DNA from: Saccoglossus kowalevskii
Lineage: Eukaryota > Hemichordata > Enteropneusta > Harrimaniidae
Length of the DNA: 64,000 nt
Assembly (NCBI RefSeq): GCF_000003605.2
Contig: NW_003112478.1
Span: forward strand, 57,443-121,442
Direction: 5' to 3'
Below are positions 52,493-64,000 of the stretch, in pieces; the stretch's first letter is position 1; the number at the start of each line of letters is the position of its first letter. The translations under genes and the position numbers were made by a program. The notes beneath the pieces are model-generated. The model was given only the letters and a program-made list of their open reading frames with translations, did not search any database and was not told where the DNA came from.

Positions 52493-52612
52493 ATTGGTGA
52501 TTGCACCACCTCACCGTGATCTTGATCTTGACTGTACATTTATAAAAGCCGAGCATGCGCACTCTACTCCTTCTCGCCAATGTTTTGCGCCAATTAACAG
52601 TAGGATGGCGGC
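52493..52612 (+). promoter_or_regulatory. Promoter-like cluster: CCAAT, TATA, NRF1-like, YY1-like
   Basis: Within 120 bp, in order on the + strand: an inverted CCAAT box (cattgg, 52492-52497), a TATA box (tttataaaag, 52539-52548), an NRF1-like site (gcatgcgca, 52552-52560), a pyrimidine-rich stretch where initiation about 30 bp from TATA would fall (ctctactccttctc), a second CCAAT (52578-52582) and gatggcggc (52604-52612), a YY1-like element that also contains an ATG opening a five-residue frame (MAASL). The combination is typical of animal promoters. No downstream gene was recognised, so the product is unknown. Confidence 0.45.
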
Positions 52613-52949
52613 ATCTCTGTGATGACAAAAGCAATTTCACACAAAAACATGTCGCGTTCGTTATCATAAATTAAATTAAAACTCAACTGGAATAAACCAT
52701 AGCCATCTGAATTAGACGACTCGGTGGTACACAATGCCTTTTTAATATAGAAGTACACAAATGTGTACATAAACTGAGTTCACTGTGGTCGACATTGCCA
52801 TCATCTCCGAATTTTAGTTAACCTGACTAAAAATGCTTAGCGTAATTTACAATTTTGGGAAACAAGCCAAACTGATATAAACACTCATAAACTAAAGACA
52901 CTTCTCACATGTTAATATTTTCAATGGAAAAAAAATATTGGCCCAGCAT

Positions 52950-53014
52950 ATTGATGAATAAGCACATCATATTGGTGAATGAGCACATCATATTGGTGAA
53001 CAAGCACATCATAC
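52950..53014. repeat. 21-bp tandem repeat, three units
   Basis: The unit agcacatcatattggtgaa plus two bases recurs at 52961, 52982 and 53003. In the + frame it reads as a 7-residue repeat (NKHIILV), but the host frame is short and unconvincing. Confidence 0.85.
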
Positions 53015-53481
53015 TGAAGTGTGTCAACATAAATGAAAACAATGTATTTAATACAGTTTTTCCCTTTTCTGTACATCGACATTTCCTCCACTCACACCTG
53101 TAAATATTTCCCCCATGAGATCGCTACACTAAATAATACAAAATAAACAATCGATACTCGTGTAGTCTATACAAAGCAAAGAAAGTCATCTTGTCATATT
53201 GGCATATTGCCAACCGACTTAAGTCCTGGTCAACAAAGGTGTTTGGTGAGAAAGTGGAATTCAGTCATTCCTTCTAATTACAGGGACCACTACTCCAATC
53301 TGATCCCACGTATGCAAAGAACTGGGTCTAATGTTGATTGCTTGTTCTAATTGTTATAATTGCTTTTGTCTCAGTGGAATGCTGTTCCAGAGACAACAAA
53401 CATGTCAGTAGCCGCATGGGTCAGTATCTTCTAAAATCAAATCATACGTGAGTCTGAATGTCAATCATGAGGTCTACCTTA
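53015..53481. other. Non-coding stretch
   Basis: Nothing recognisable. Confidence 0.45.
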
Positions 53482-53727
53482 TTCTCGGGGGGGGATACCT
53501 CACAGAACGTTCTACATCGCTTAGATACGCACAACTGTGTGACGCCGGTCGAATAGACAGCGAAAACAGCTAAGTCGAGGAAACGCAACTTTGAAGCAAT
53601 CCTCAGCAACCAAATTTATATACATCGCACATGTAGGGAGTACTATTGTTACACTGTTCAGGAGAATCCTAACAACAGTTTTTGGCCTTTGGTTGCCAGG
53701 CGGGTGGAAATGCCCGGATGTCCGGAG
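53482..53727 (+). mobile_element. TIR element family R2, degraded copy
   Basis: Aligns with 62671-62992 through shared blocks: cgttctac, aactttgaag, aatcct--acaaccaaatt, attgttacactgttcagg, tttttggcctttg, ggttgccaggcg and aaatgcccggatgtccg. It begins with ttctcgggggg and ends near tccgga-gag, decayed versions of the terminal inverted repeats of the better copy. About 75 bp are missing relative to that copy. Confidence 0.7.
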
Positions 53728-53885
53728 AGTGAGCCAACAACGCAGTAGTGGGAACTAAGCCAAATGCCGGGATTCATGCAATTTTAGAAAAGCTTGGTTA
53801 ACGCCTACACGAAGCTTGCATTCAACCAGGACTGGTTGACAGTAGAATTACAGTAGCATAATGCCACTATAGGAGAATGGTCATA

Positions 53886-54215
53886 TAGTATGAGGTTATT
53901 GCGTGGATACCGTAAAGTATTCACGAAGACAGCGGCAGTACCGACCGATGGCGTACTGTCTGAGTGCATAATTTAAGGTATCCTCGTAATAACCGCATTA
54001 TAATACATTACAGTAATGCTGAAATCCAAAAATTAGAATCGGCGAACTACTTTGTATGGAGTCCGGTCATACTCCGGTGGCAGCCATGTTTGTTTTTATT
54101 ATTAGAGGACGCTTATGCGCGTAATCATTCCATATTTGGAATTCGCATTTCCTAATATGGTAGGATGAAATACCCAGTGCAATACCGCAAAATTACGGTA
54201 CGCAGATGTATAATA
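53886..54215 (+). repeat. Interspersed repeat family R1, copy 3
   Basis: Third copy of the family at 18592-18950. It has an extra inverted copy of the left end (ggtatcctcgtaataacc, 53979-53996) about 70 bp downstream of the direct one (ggttattgcgtggatacc, 53894-53911), and lacks about 26 bp around the gttacggtgac block near the right end. Confidence 0.8.
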
Positions 54216-57200
54216 ATATAATATACTATCTATGACACTTACAATTTACACAACACAAAGTCAGGAGAGACCACAGTAACATTTGGTTTGGGAACTATTA
54301 AATGTAGCGAACATGTGAATATTATCATTATGGTAGTATACTGCGCAGGAAACTCGTGGAATACACGAAATGTGCTTCACAAATGATATGGATGAACGAA
54401 AGGCACATTATGAATGTACTTGACTTGACAAGTACTGAAGTACTTGACTGAGAATTTATTAATTCAATATTACTTGTAACCAAGCGAATTGTGAATCACA
54501 AATTCATGTTAATTTATCACTTAATAGTCCGTAAATTCAGAGAGAAAAAAAAAAACCTGAGTGCCGTTAATGAATGGGTCCATGTGAGACGACCATTAAG
54601 AAAGGTGACGCTACAAAAGATGAACTTTTCAGTGACTGCATGCAAATCGTGTTGTCAATATTTAGTAAATATATCAAACAAAATAAATAATGGAAGTACA
54701 ATTTTCGGGATTACATTGAACGTAGTCAAAATCCGTAAAGATATACCATGTAATGTAACTACCCACATTGATCATATGTATTGGGAGTGAAAGCATATTG
54801 TTTTGCGATATATTATAGGGCTGCTTTAGTGATGTGACGAATTAAAATTGAGTTTCAATAAAAACACAAAACAAACGACGCTTTAATACTGATTAATAAT
54901 TAGGATGATCTAAGACCGAGACATTTGAGAGTCGAATTGTCAGCATTGTGCAAAAACAAACAAACTTCAACTTCTATTGAATTATTAATATTTGTGCCAC
55001 TGGGGAAATTTAATGATGACATGACTCTTAGCCTGTTGATGATATGACACACTGTTCAGAATGCAGGATATGACGTATTTGTAGGAGGTGGAATTATTGT
55101 GCCAAGGTACGAATACTGACCATGTCTCCAGTGCTTCCCTGTATGTGTAAGTCCTGTCCAGTATATAGTATGTTCAGAGAATTGGGGTCATGCCAAATGT
55201 CTGTTTGCTGCACAAAACAATTACGTCAAACAATGACACAAACGCTCGCTAAACATCATAAAAGTGTACTTCATTATACATAGAGTAATGCATGTAGTGC
55301 ATTCAAACTTGTTTTGTTTATGTTAATTGTGATATCATTAGTTGTAGCAATAGACAATGGCGGCATTTCCAGTTGCAGGACATATATTTTGTTGTTTCTA
55401 TATAGTGTGCCAATTGAACCATGCCGTGTTTTATAGCAATATTGTAGAAGGTGTATCTCTTTTTAAAGATGTGAATATTACTTACTGTGATTGCTGAAAA
55501 CAATATCATTGTATGAATGATATTGGATTACAAGAAAGAATGTCAATGCAAATCATAATATCTAAAGCAATATGGTTTTTGTATGCAAACCAAAACCTTC
55601 CTAATCGCGACCTATGTCATATAAGCTTTCCTAGTATGTTTAATACTGTAATAACTTATTGATCCAAACCCAGCCTTACCTTTAGACTAACGATGGAGGG
55701 AATGCATTTCGCAGACTGACACTTTAAAACGGAAAGATATGCATTGCCAGTAGCCTCAGGGCTATCGATTGATCTGCATGGTAAAAGATAAAAATAATAA
55801 TTCATTATGTAAGATTCTTTGATATGAAAAACATATATCAAACCCACGCCAGTATGTCTAAATCTCAATTAAATTTCCGCTGTAATTCAAGTATACTGAA
55901 CGTAAAAAAAATTGTGCAGAAGCGATGCCGAACACAGTTTATATAATATTAATTTTGCGACAGTGATTTAGTAGAGAAAAATAGAACATTGTCTCATTAA
56001 CATTTTTTGGTTTTCAATCAGATGAATGACCCTTTAATGGGTTATGATAAAGATTGAGCCTAATGAGTCTAAGATATCATACTCATTAGACTCAAACGTT
56101 ATCAAGATTAATTAGTTATAAGTTAATGGACGTGAGTAAACAATATCGAGACAACCCACAATTAAGTAATACATCAGACAAGCACATTAAACTGCAAGAA
56201 GGCAGAATGAGTAGAAACAATATTTCGAAAAGGATGAACACACTCTGTTTCACATTACACACCAACAATATATAATTCATAATCAAATGGTCTCTATATT
56301 TGTATTTAATATTTTAGCTAGTTATCGAAAAATTATCTAACTAGAATTTTTTATTTTATTTTAATCGCCAGATGCAATCCTTGCTCGATGAAAATCACCC
56401 TATGTTACCAGAGGGCCTTCTAATGTTAAAGCGATGCGAGGGTTTCCAAATAATATCTGACTGCATAATCAGTTCATTTTTCCCCTCCATAGTTGACCTG
56501 ACACAGAAAAGCTTCTTAAGATAGGTTAGCGGTTGTTATTCTGATTATAAGCGCATGTCAATGTTCTTCTATTTTGTCACGCTTTTAGCTGTAAGGGCTT
56601 ATATGTCTTATGCGTGGTTTGAGGTTTGGCATTTTGCGTAATTGCGGAGTAACCTCTTTGTTTAATTTCACACGGTTTTCATCATTTCTAAATACATCTC
56701 AATATTTGTGTCATTGTATCGGTGTGTGGTTGTTTGGTTGTGTGATTGTTACGTAAGACGTTACTGATTAATGGCGGTGAACTCCACATCTGATGGAGTA
56801 GCAACTTTGTGTTGCGTTGTAAAGCATCGGCCACTCCTGTTATGACACTTTTATATTGTTAACTTCTTTTAAATTCTCCATGGTGACATTGACTACCTCT
56901 TTTTAGTCTCTTATACCATGGTGATATGTGTACTACAAGACGGTTGAGAGTGTGGTATTTCATGATTGCATTATTATATGCTTTTGTTCGTCTCGTGATA
57001 CAAATTGCAGAATGTGATTTCTGGTATCGTGTTTCTCTCGATTTGAGCAATAGATACCTTTGCTAGATTGAAATATTTATATAGGCTTAAAGCTGTTATT
57101 GTTTTATGTGTATTTATTATTAAAAACCTAGTGTTTCTGAGGTAAATATGTTCTTCAGAATCGCCTGCAAAAGGTGGGTCACCACATGTCTTTTGTATGG

Positions 57201-60200
57201 TGAATGTACATGCTTGCCCACATTTTGACTTTGTGTCCCAGATAACTGTCATGTTTGACTGTAACAACTTGGGTTGCTGGGACGCCGGGACCAAGCAGAT
57301 GAAGTTATGCACATATAAAGCCATGCGATAAATCCACTGTTAAATGAACATAGAAGCATAATGTCCCCTTATTTCCACTAGTACTGATATTGTCGACACT
57401 CAGGAAGATGTAACTGTTTACAATACAAGAGTGACGCTAACAACAATAATCTGGCCGAGTCAGGGATGTTCCTGTCTACCACTGTTGCTCTTACCATATC
57501 TTCATCAGGCACAAACACATTGCCCAAAACAGAACTTTTCAGTTGAAGTTAACAACACATGCTCGAACTCAGTCTCACTATGTCATAGTAATGTATGTAT
57601 TACAAAACTTCGTGTCTACACATTCATTTCACCCCTCTATGCCACAGGTAGTGAATTTGTTTCTACTATACATCGAATACAAGAAGTATTGCAGCATGTT
57701 GTAAGCCTTGTCCGTTGTTGGGAATAAAACTGGCGTTCAGGTTAATTCTGCTACTTTGAGAAAGAATCACTGTATCCCATTAATGCTTCAAGTCCCGAGG
57801 TAATATAGTGGCAGGCAACAGTAGACCATTACCAGTGGTGAAGCTTGAGATTAGGTGATGTCAGCCTTACATGTTTCTTTGTCATGCAGAGGTTAGTTAC
57901 TGTTATTAGATGTACCACACTGTCTAGATAGGTAATGAAGACCTTTAGGCTCGCATACGCTAACTTAAGTGTCTCACAACTTGCGTGACATCAAAATATT
58001 TAAAATGGAGTCATCATTGATCACGTGTTATCAGCAGGCTCCTGAAAATCCTGTTTATGTGTTACTCTCATAAACATCCTTTCACTGATTGCGTTAGTAT
58101 TCACTTACTCAGACCTATCATGGCGGTGTAAAATATAACAAACTCTCCCACACATCGAGATTCTCGAAGATTTTCTTTGGAATCACTATAATGTTTTCTC
58201 GCATAGCATTTTTAAATCTGTATAGTAATCTGTTAGAAAACTCCAGGTGGATGATATTATCTGCTAGTTCCGTGGCTGTTGTTCAAAATCAAAATATCTG
58301 ATTTACTTTTGTTGGTTTACAATAGCTACATATTTTGCCTAAATTATTGAGAAAAATGATTCTGATGCATCTCCGTCGTGTCAGCATATTTCATAAGTCC
58401 AATGAATAAACATCGTTTTACTAAGCCCAAAATTCTATGATATTTGGAGACTTGTTAACATTGTACGCTCCTGGACGTGAAATCAGACAAATAAGATGAC
58501 TTTAGCTTTTAGCCAAATTGATTCAAGGTCGTAGTCATAGCAGCATGTAAACATTACGTGCCTTGACTAGATACTAGCTCAGTGGTTGGAAGAACTGATA
58601 CACCTGCAAGCATTTGATTAGCCGGAGAGATGAGTGTCAGTTAACCATAAATTTGTCTGGAAAGTCTTCAATTTAACCTTATTGCATTATCATAATCATT
58701 TCAGCCGTTTTCTGTCAAATATTTTTAGTTTAGGTTTACTCTCATAATCTAAATTGTTTGTAATGAGATCAAAGCTAATTTTTCAAATTAGGAGGTACCA
58801 ACATTGAAAGGGCTTTTAAGAAAATGAGATTTTCTCCATCGCATTTTTTTGAATCTAGAAGTCTAGATATTAAAATTGTCCAGGTTAGTTGCGACATGAT
58901 TGATAACAACAGAAAATGCAAAATTGCTCAAGCATATGTACGAGTATAGGCATCCTATATTCCAGGGAAATGTAAGAAGAATTAACTAACACAAACAAAC
59001 ATATATATGACGAGTTGTCTGCTTTCCTATACGATGGGTATGTGTTTTAAGTTCAGAAAAAGTGCACGTGTACATTAAACCAATGTGCATTGTTTGTTAG
59101 TTTAATGATCCACTGTTGTTCATTAGATACACATATTTTCATAAAATATAAAGCAGAACTTCCCAACCATTTAATGATATTTCTACGAATAACTGACTGA
59201 CCGATTCAATCACATATTATTCGTACATCGATCGAAAATGAAACTTTCAAGCCACAAATAAATATGTTCTTAAGACAGGTTTTTATGGTGATTTTTTTTA
59301 GAATTTTATTGGGAATCACTTTTTGAAACTTCACCCATGATTATTTAGATACGTTTTCTCTGAAAATGCTGAAATGGGCGATAAAGGCTTACGAAGTTCA
59401 GTTTGAGTCAAGAAACTGGGATTAGCTATTTTAGTTAATTTGACATATAGAGACTACAGTAGGAATCGTCACTCTTGCGCCCGCCTGCGTTTTATTCGGT
59501 CATAATTCTTACAGTACACCATTACAGTCAGTATTGTATATCAATCTTCCTTCGTGCAATTGAAAAGATGGTGCCCTGTCTAACATCGGTTGTCTCTTTG
59601 TGATGACATGTGTGTTCACATGATTGTACAAGACAGCGCTGGTTGCCTAAAGTGGATAGAAATTACATTTGCTAATAGTGGCCGACTGACTTTCATCATC
59701 GAATACATACTCACTGCTGCAATTCGTAAAAATTACAAAGAACGTACACCCGACAATTTCAGTGTAGAAATTGACACCATTGTTCCAAAATCATGTTTGA
59801 ACAATGCATCCCAAGTCACAAAATATTAAGTTTATCTTTTAGTTTACGTATAGAACCCCCGATTTAATGTTACAATAGGCAATGAAGAGCGTTGATTGCA
59901 TACTATTTACAAGACAAACTATGTACATAATACTGAAAACTACACCTATCCATTGATAGTAATATTAAAAACGCGAAGTCAAAAAAGAATTCCACGCAAG
60001 CGAAATATCATGTACACGACATTACAGGAGATGCAGAGTGAGACAATATTTAATTTGAATATAAAACAATGATCCTGTTCCGAAGAATAGCATTTGAAAC
60101 TACAGTCAAAAGCACTCGGTTATCGCCTGTGTTCTTTTCAATTGTCAGGTTTCAGTAACTTGGGTAAATGTAGTAGTTCTTCACTTTGCCTTCCTGCAAT

Positions 60201-61540
60201 GCAGAGTCGGTGTAGTGTCTAGGTACGGTGGCGAGTGTCAGACAAACATTTGCATGTGTGGTTGTCATTGTAACCCTATGGTCGTACCATGCTTCGTCTT
60301 TATAATGCAGGACGACCCTGGTTATCTAAAGGTGAGATACTATAATTTAATACTGAACGATTGATTTTTATCTGATGGCTAACCACATTTCTATTCTTGC
60401 GCCACGCTGAATTGAAAGAAGACGCACAGCAGCCACCTTCGATATACAAGTGATCGCAATTGATTTGTGAGTTGTGAGAACAAAAACAAGCGAAGGTATT
60501 AGTTTAATCATTCGAAGCTGTTTGTCAATTACTGATATCCTGTTTGTGTAGAGATTAAACTACACATTTTGATTTCATGTCATTAGCTTTCATCTCATCG
60601 CATTAATAAACTAAACCTCGATCTACAAAGTAGATCACTCGAAGTGTCAACAGATCGTCGTCCGGGGAAGAAACCAAATAGTGGAAACCAACCGCCGATT
60701 GTGCGTGTAATATTAGTACATGTAGTGTACATTTGGTGTGTTGATGCGAACAACGTCCACATCAATATGTTGTATCCAGTTCTTTTCACCATACAATGAC
60801 GAACCAAAGCTATGTATCATACACGATTGCTTAAATTATTATAACATATGTAATACTTAGAACATTAGTGTTATCATGAGTTTAGAAAAGCTTGTTACAG
60901 TCAGATACCGTAAATTATCTATATGTGTGCGTGTCAGGCTGTTACACCTCCTTACAAATGAAATACACTGTCCACACCTCACACACGTGTGGCATTTATT
61001 TCAATTGCACCTTGGTTAAACGTACTAAGTAACAGTTCTGAGTGATTACTAGAAAATCTGACAATATGCCAACGTATACAACTGGTGCGACGGGTGGCAT
61101 TTATTTCACTTCGTTCATACTTGCTGTACTATTAAGGCTGGGCGACAATGAAATAAGAGAAGAAAGCAGTAACCGACATCGTCAGACTACCACAACGTTG
61201 GAGATGTTATTATTTTTAAACGTCGATTGCATGTGAATGATTGGCCAAATATTACTGGGCAATCGTCATTAATCTAAATACAACATCCTGAAATTTGATG
61301 AACGATGTCATATTTAGTCATGCTACTCTGATATTTGGTATGTGATGTTTGGTATTGCATTACGTCCCTACAGACAATGTGTACCTGGTGATAAGAAAGA
61401 AACGAAGTTCATATTCATATGTAAAATAATGCTTATTTATAAGATTCACATAATCAATGTACATAATATTGAAAACAACCTATATATGCAAAGCATATAT
61501 AATGTACGCACTATCTACGATGAATATGTTTTGTATCTCA
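54216..61540. other. Gene-poor stretch
   Basis: No gene could be supported. A hairpin lies at 56056-56093. Frames at 56974-57324 (-), 57431-57727 (+) and 59590-59829 (+) have somewhat protein-like composition but no recognised domain and no consistent splice partners. Confidence 0.5.
56056..56093. repeat. Perfect-to-near-perfect 13-bp hairpin
   Basis: gagcctaatgagt (56056-56068) pairs with actcattagactc (56081-56093) with one mismatch around a 12-base loop. Meaning unknown. Confidence 0.7.
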
Positions 61541-61609
61541 ATAAATAAATAAATTAATTAATTAATTAATTAATTAATTAATTAATTAAATAATAAATAA
61601 ATAAATAAG
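61541..61609. repeat. Compound (AAAT)n-(AATT)n array
   Basis: AAAT units surround about eleven AATT/TTAA units. Confidence 0.96.
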
Positions 61610-61780
61610 CTACGGTGATTCCGTTCATCGACCTCTATGAGATAACGAAACGGCGAGCTTCTAACAGAATATGATCTTCGTTCCTGTTGTGTTCGTGAGA
61701 GGGAAACAATAAAACTGTAATCATTCCTTGCTACCATCGGTGAGAATAAACTAATGTTGATCAGTCACATGCTTAGGACG

Positions 61781-62200
61781 CCATCTTGGATTCCCATTTG
61801 TTTTTTCGTGAGTGCTTTGACCGATATATATGAACAAACCGTTTTACGAGTAAAATAAAATATTGTTTTTCAGTCATGTGGTTGTCTGCCATTTTGGTGC
61901 CACAAATATGAACATATGTTTTTCTTAAATGCTTCAAATGATCAACTTCACATTTTGAGTGTTGTATGTCTGGCGAACTTTTACAAACAGATAAAATCGG
62001 TTTTATCAGGCACATCATTTGGCTGCCATCTCAATTTTTTATCAAAATATGTCAAAATTTAAGGCATCTGCTTTTCATGAATAATTTGATTGATCAACTT
62101 GCGTGTACATGTATGGCCAAATCTTCTTGTGGAAAGAATGAAACAACATGGATCGCTCACGTAATGTGGCTGCCATCGTGGAATTTTTGTGAACAAATTG
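61781..62200. repeat. Degenerate tandem repeat of about 110-150 bp
   Basis: Variants of ctgccatct-ggatttttgtg recur at about 61782, 61889, 62023 and 62169, and gatcaactt recurs at about 61939 and 62092. Unit lengths differ, so this is an old, diverged array or a cluster of related element ends. An open + frame (61966-62280) passes through it and is not considered a gene. Confidence 0.5.
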
Positions 62201-62280
62201 CTTCAACTGGCTTCACGTGGTTTCGCTTCCATTTTGGGGAAAAAAAATGCCAAAATGTATATTATTTGCAATGTATGTAA

Positions 62281-62670
62281 TAATTCACAATACTGCAATA
62301 AATAATGGCTTATAAATGGCACTGAACACCAGTTAACAACATGTCACACAAATGCATTTAACCTTATTTAGATATTATTACGTCATAGAAGAGCCAGGCG
62401 TCGGGTTGGTCCCTGCTGATACCGCTCAGCGGCTTTAATGATGGAGATTAGATGGAGAGGATTACTAGTCACGTAGTAGCCTTAATCCGAGATTGAATAG
62501 TGATATGGCTCGTATATCAATGATTTTTTTTTCTTAGCTGACTGAGGAAACATCAAATAATAATACTATTACACGCAGGGGTTTATGTATTCATTTTTGT
62601 GGTTGGTTGTTTGTTTGTTTGTTTTTTCGAACTAATTATGACTTTTCTGTGGGTTTTGTTTTAAAAGAAT
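62281..62670. other. Non-coding stretch
   Basis: Nothing recognisable apart from a short GTTT run near 62606. Confidence 0.45.
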
Positions 62671-62992
62671 CCTCGGGGGCGGAGCTACGTCTCGGACGTT
62701 CTACGTTGCTAGGACGCGCACCACTGTACATGTATTTCTATGGGCTTTGTGCGCGCTGCTGTGGAACGCCGGTGGAGCCGATGAAAACTCGAGAAAACAA
62801 CACAAACTCAACTTTGAAGTAATCCTGAACAACCAAATTCATATATGTTACACACGCAGGGCTAATATTGTTACACTGTTCAGGGGAGTCTCAACAACCA
62901 TCGCAAAGTACCGTTTTTTGCGAGTTTTTGGCCTTTGTTTTCACCGCGAGGGTTGCCAGGCGGTAGAAAATGCCCGGATGTCCGCCCCGAGG
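62671..62992 (+). mobile_element. TIR element family R2, better-preserved copy (MITE-like)
   Basis: A 322-bp GC-richer segment bounded by cctcgggggcgga at the left and tccgccccgagg at the right, which are reverse complements apart from one extra G. A possible AT dinucleotide flanks both sides. It is non-coding: open frames crossing it have no domain. The class is not certain; short size plus TIRs suggests a miniature inverted-repeat element. Confidence 0.75.
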
Positions 62993-63799
62993 ATATGTTC
63001 AGGTGTGATTCGTGCGATCAGAGTCGCAAAACGTGTGCCCTCTGACGATTCTATTCAAATGAAAAATTTATTTTTTTCAACGACAACAACATTAGATTTC
63101 TCATAAGATTGTTATTGCTTACGTTTTTAAGAATATCTGGCGATACTAAGCGACGATTTATGCCCAGGAAAATAGAATTAAACAGTCTACCGACTTTAGT
63201 GACGTTTTAATGACATATAAATAAATGGGTCTAATATAGTAAAATAGTTTCCAATAACGTTGCTATGGAGACGCTAATTGGCTGAAATGTCCGACAAAAA
63301 TATAATGCAAATATTCTTGTCGTAAGAGGCGTAAGTTTTTCAAATATTGGACGGTGCTAAAATAATATGGGGACAAATAAAACCAAACGAGTGTGTACAC
63401 TGCACTGGTAAATATAAAAAGCATTAGATTTATAGATTACGTAATTGCAAAGACGAGTGCGTCCATTTGTGTTATCTTCATTGTCATAAATCATTCTTAT
63501 CTGTTTTGACTGTGACGTCAATATATTTACTATAAAAATATTCTTATCAATCGCCGATATGATATGAAATGTGATAGCGGTCTGTCGTGCGCAATTTGCA
63601 TACAAAATTAATGTTGGCAGTTACAATTATAGTATATTCCTGTTCAGTTAAAGCATGTTTAACATAATTGATTATATAAAGAGGACCATGATATAACTCT
63701 TTATGCCAGTGACTATAAACAATTTGTGTTGAAATCATACTACATAATTTTGAAGTAGGTCCTATTAAAAAAGACATACTTAAACAGATATGTAGTAGA
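62993..63799. other. Non-coding stretch
   Basis: Nothing recognisable; short frames only. Confidence 0.45.
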
Positions 63800-63805
63800 C
63801 AATGC

Positions 63806-64000
63806 TAGGCGAGCGAGCGTAGCCGAGCAGTTTCTTGACCCATACTAAAAATTAAAAAAACTGACTTAAGCATAGAACGTCGAAGCACGTGAATTTTATA
63901 AATTGAGGTAAAAGTTCGGGCGCAAGTTGAGCTGGATTCGTGTTGTCTGGACACAGTCTTCAAAGTTTAACGGAAGTTGTCAGTCCGTTGTCAAGAAATG
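63806..64000. repeat. Possible repeat element at the window end
   Basis: The segment opens with a GC-rich run, aggcgagcgagcgtagccga, followed by gtttcttgac; the window closes with gtcaagaaatg, nearly the reverse complement of that motif. This could be a short TIR-bounded element whose second end continues outside the window. Confidence 0.3.

Noticed and set aside
56974-57727. Protein-like frames on both strands, including CGQACTFTIQKTCGDPPFAG on the - strand
   Set aside because: Composition is suggestive of a decayed coding sequence, but no family was recognised and no consistent exon model could be built.
59590-59829. 79-codon + frame (QDSAGCLKWIEITFANSG...)
   Set aside because: Plausible composition but no acceptor/donor pair, no domain and no partner exon.

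Overview
The window looks like AT-rich, gene-poor nuclear DNA of an invertebrate animal, most likely marine. Genes are split by GT-AG introns, simple repeats and short DNA-transposon relics are common, and there are no long prokaryote-style ORFs or operons. The species cannot be named from the sequence. Three multi-exon gene models and one single-coding-exon gene can be supported; most of the other ORFs are chance or repeat-derived.

Layout. 1-18.6 kb is gene-poor, with a TAGTG array at the very start and a 286-bp AAAT array at 11.0 kb. At 19.0 kb on the + strand is a complete secreted precursor of 122 residues with three copies of a 13-residue core set between dibasic sites, which is the architecture of a multi-copy neuropeptide precursor. 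19.4-26.5 kb holds a CpG-richer patch with NRF1-like sites, a high-identity inverted repeat (23.5/24.2 kb) and a CTCF-like site. 26.5-28.5 kb is a 24-bp minisatellite with higher-order structure; its length, a multiple of three, produces a spurious 542-codon ORF. A mariner transposase relic lies at 32.1 kb.

35.9-39.9 kb on the - strand carries the best find: two tandem paralogous genes for small secreted cysteine proteins. Each has a signal-peptide exon ending in an Arg-rich tract (RG or NR/RGR), a phase-0 intron at the same place, and a second exon with the pattern CC-x4-YD-x5-C-x-DG, which resembles a galaxin-type repeat. At 45.2-46.6 kb (-) is a three-exon gene for an unrecognised membrane protein of about 187 residues with a tandem GAGCAG acceptor.

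47.7-64 kb is again gene-poor. It contains two further copies of the interspersed repeat first seen at 18.6 kb (one split by a 1.3-kb insertion), two copies of a short element with 13-bp terminal inverted repeats, a promoter-like cluster at 52.5 kb with no recognised gene, a degenerate tandem repeat at 61.8 kb, and the edge of what may be another element at the window end.

The supported genes encode two kinds of secreted product (a peptide precursor and small cysteine-rich proteins) plus a membrane protein. Nothing in the sequence shows that they work together.
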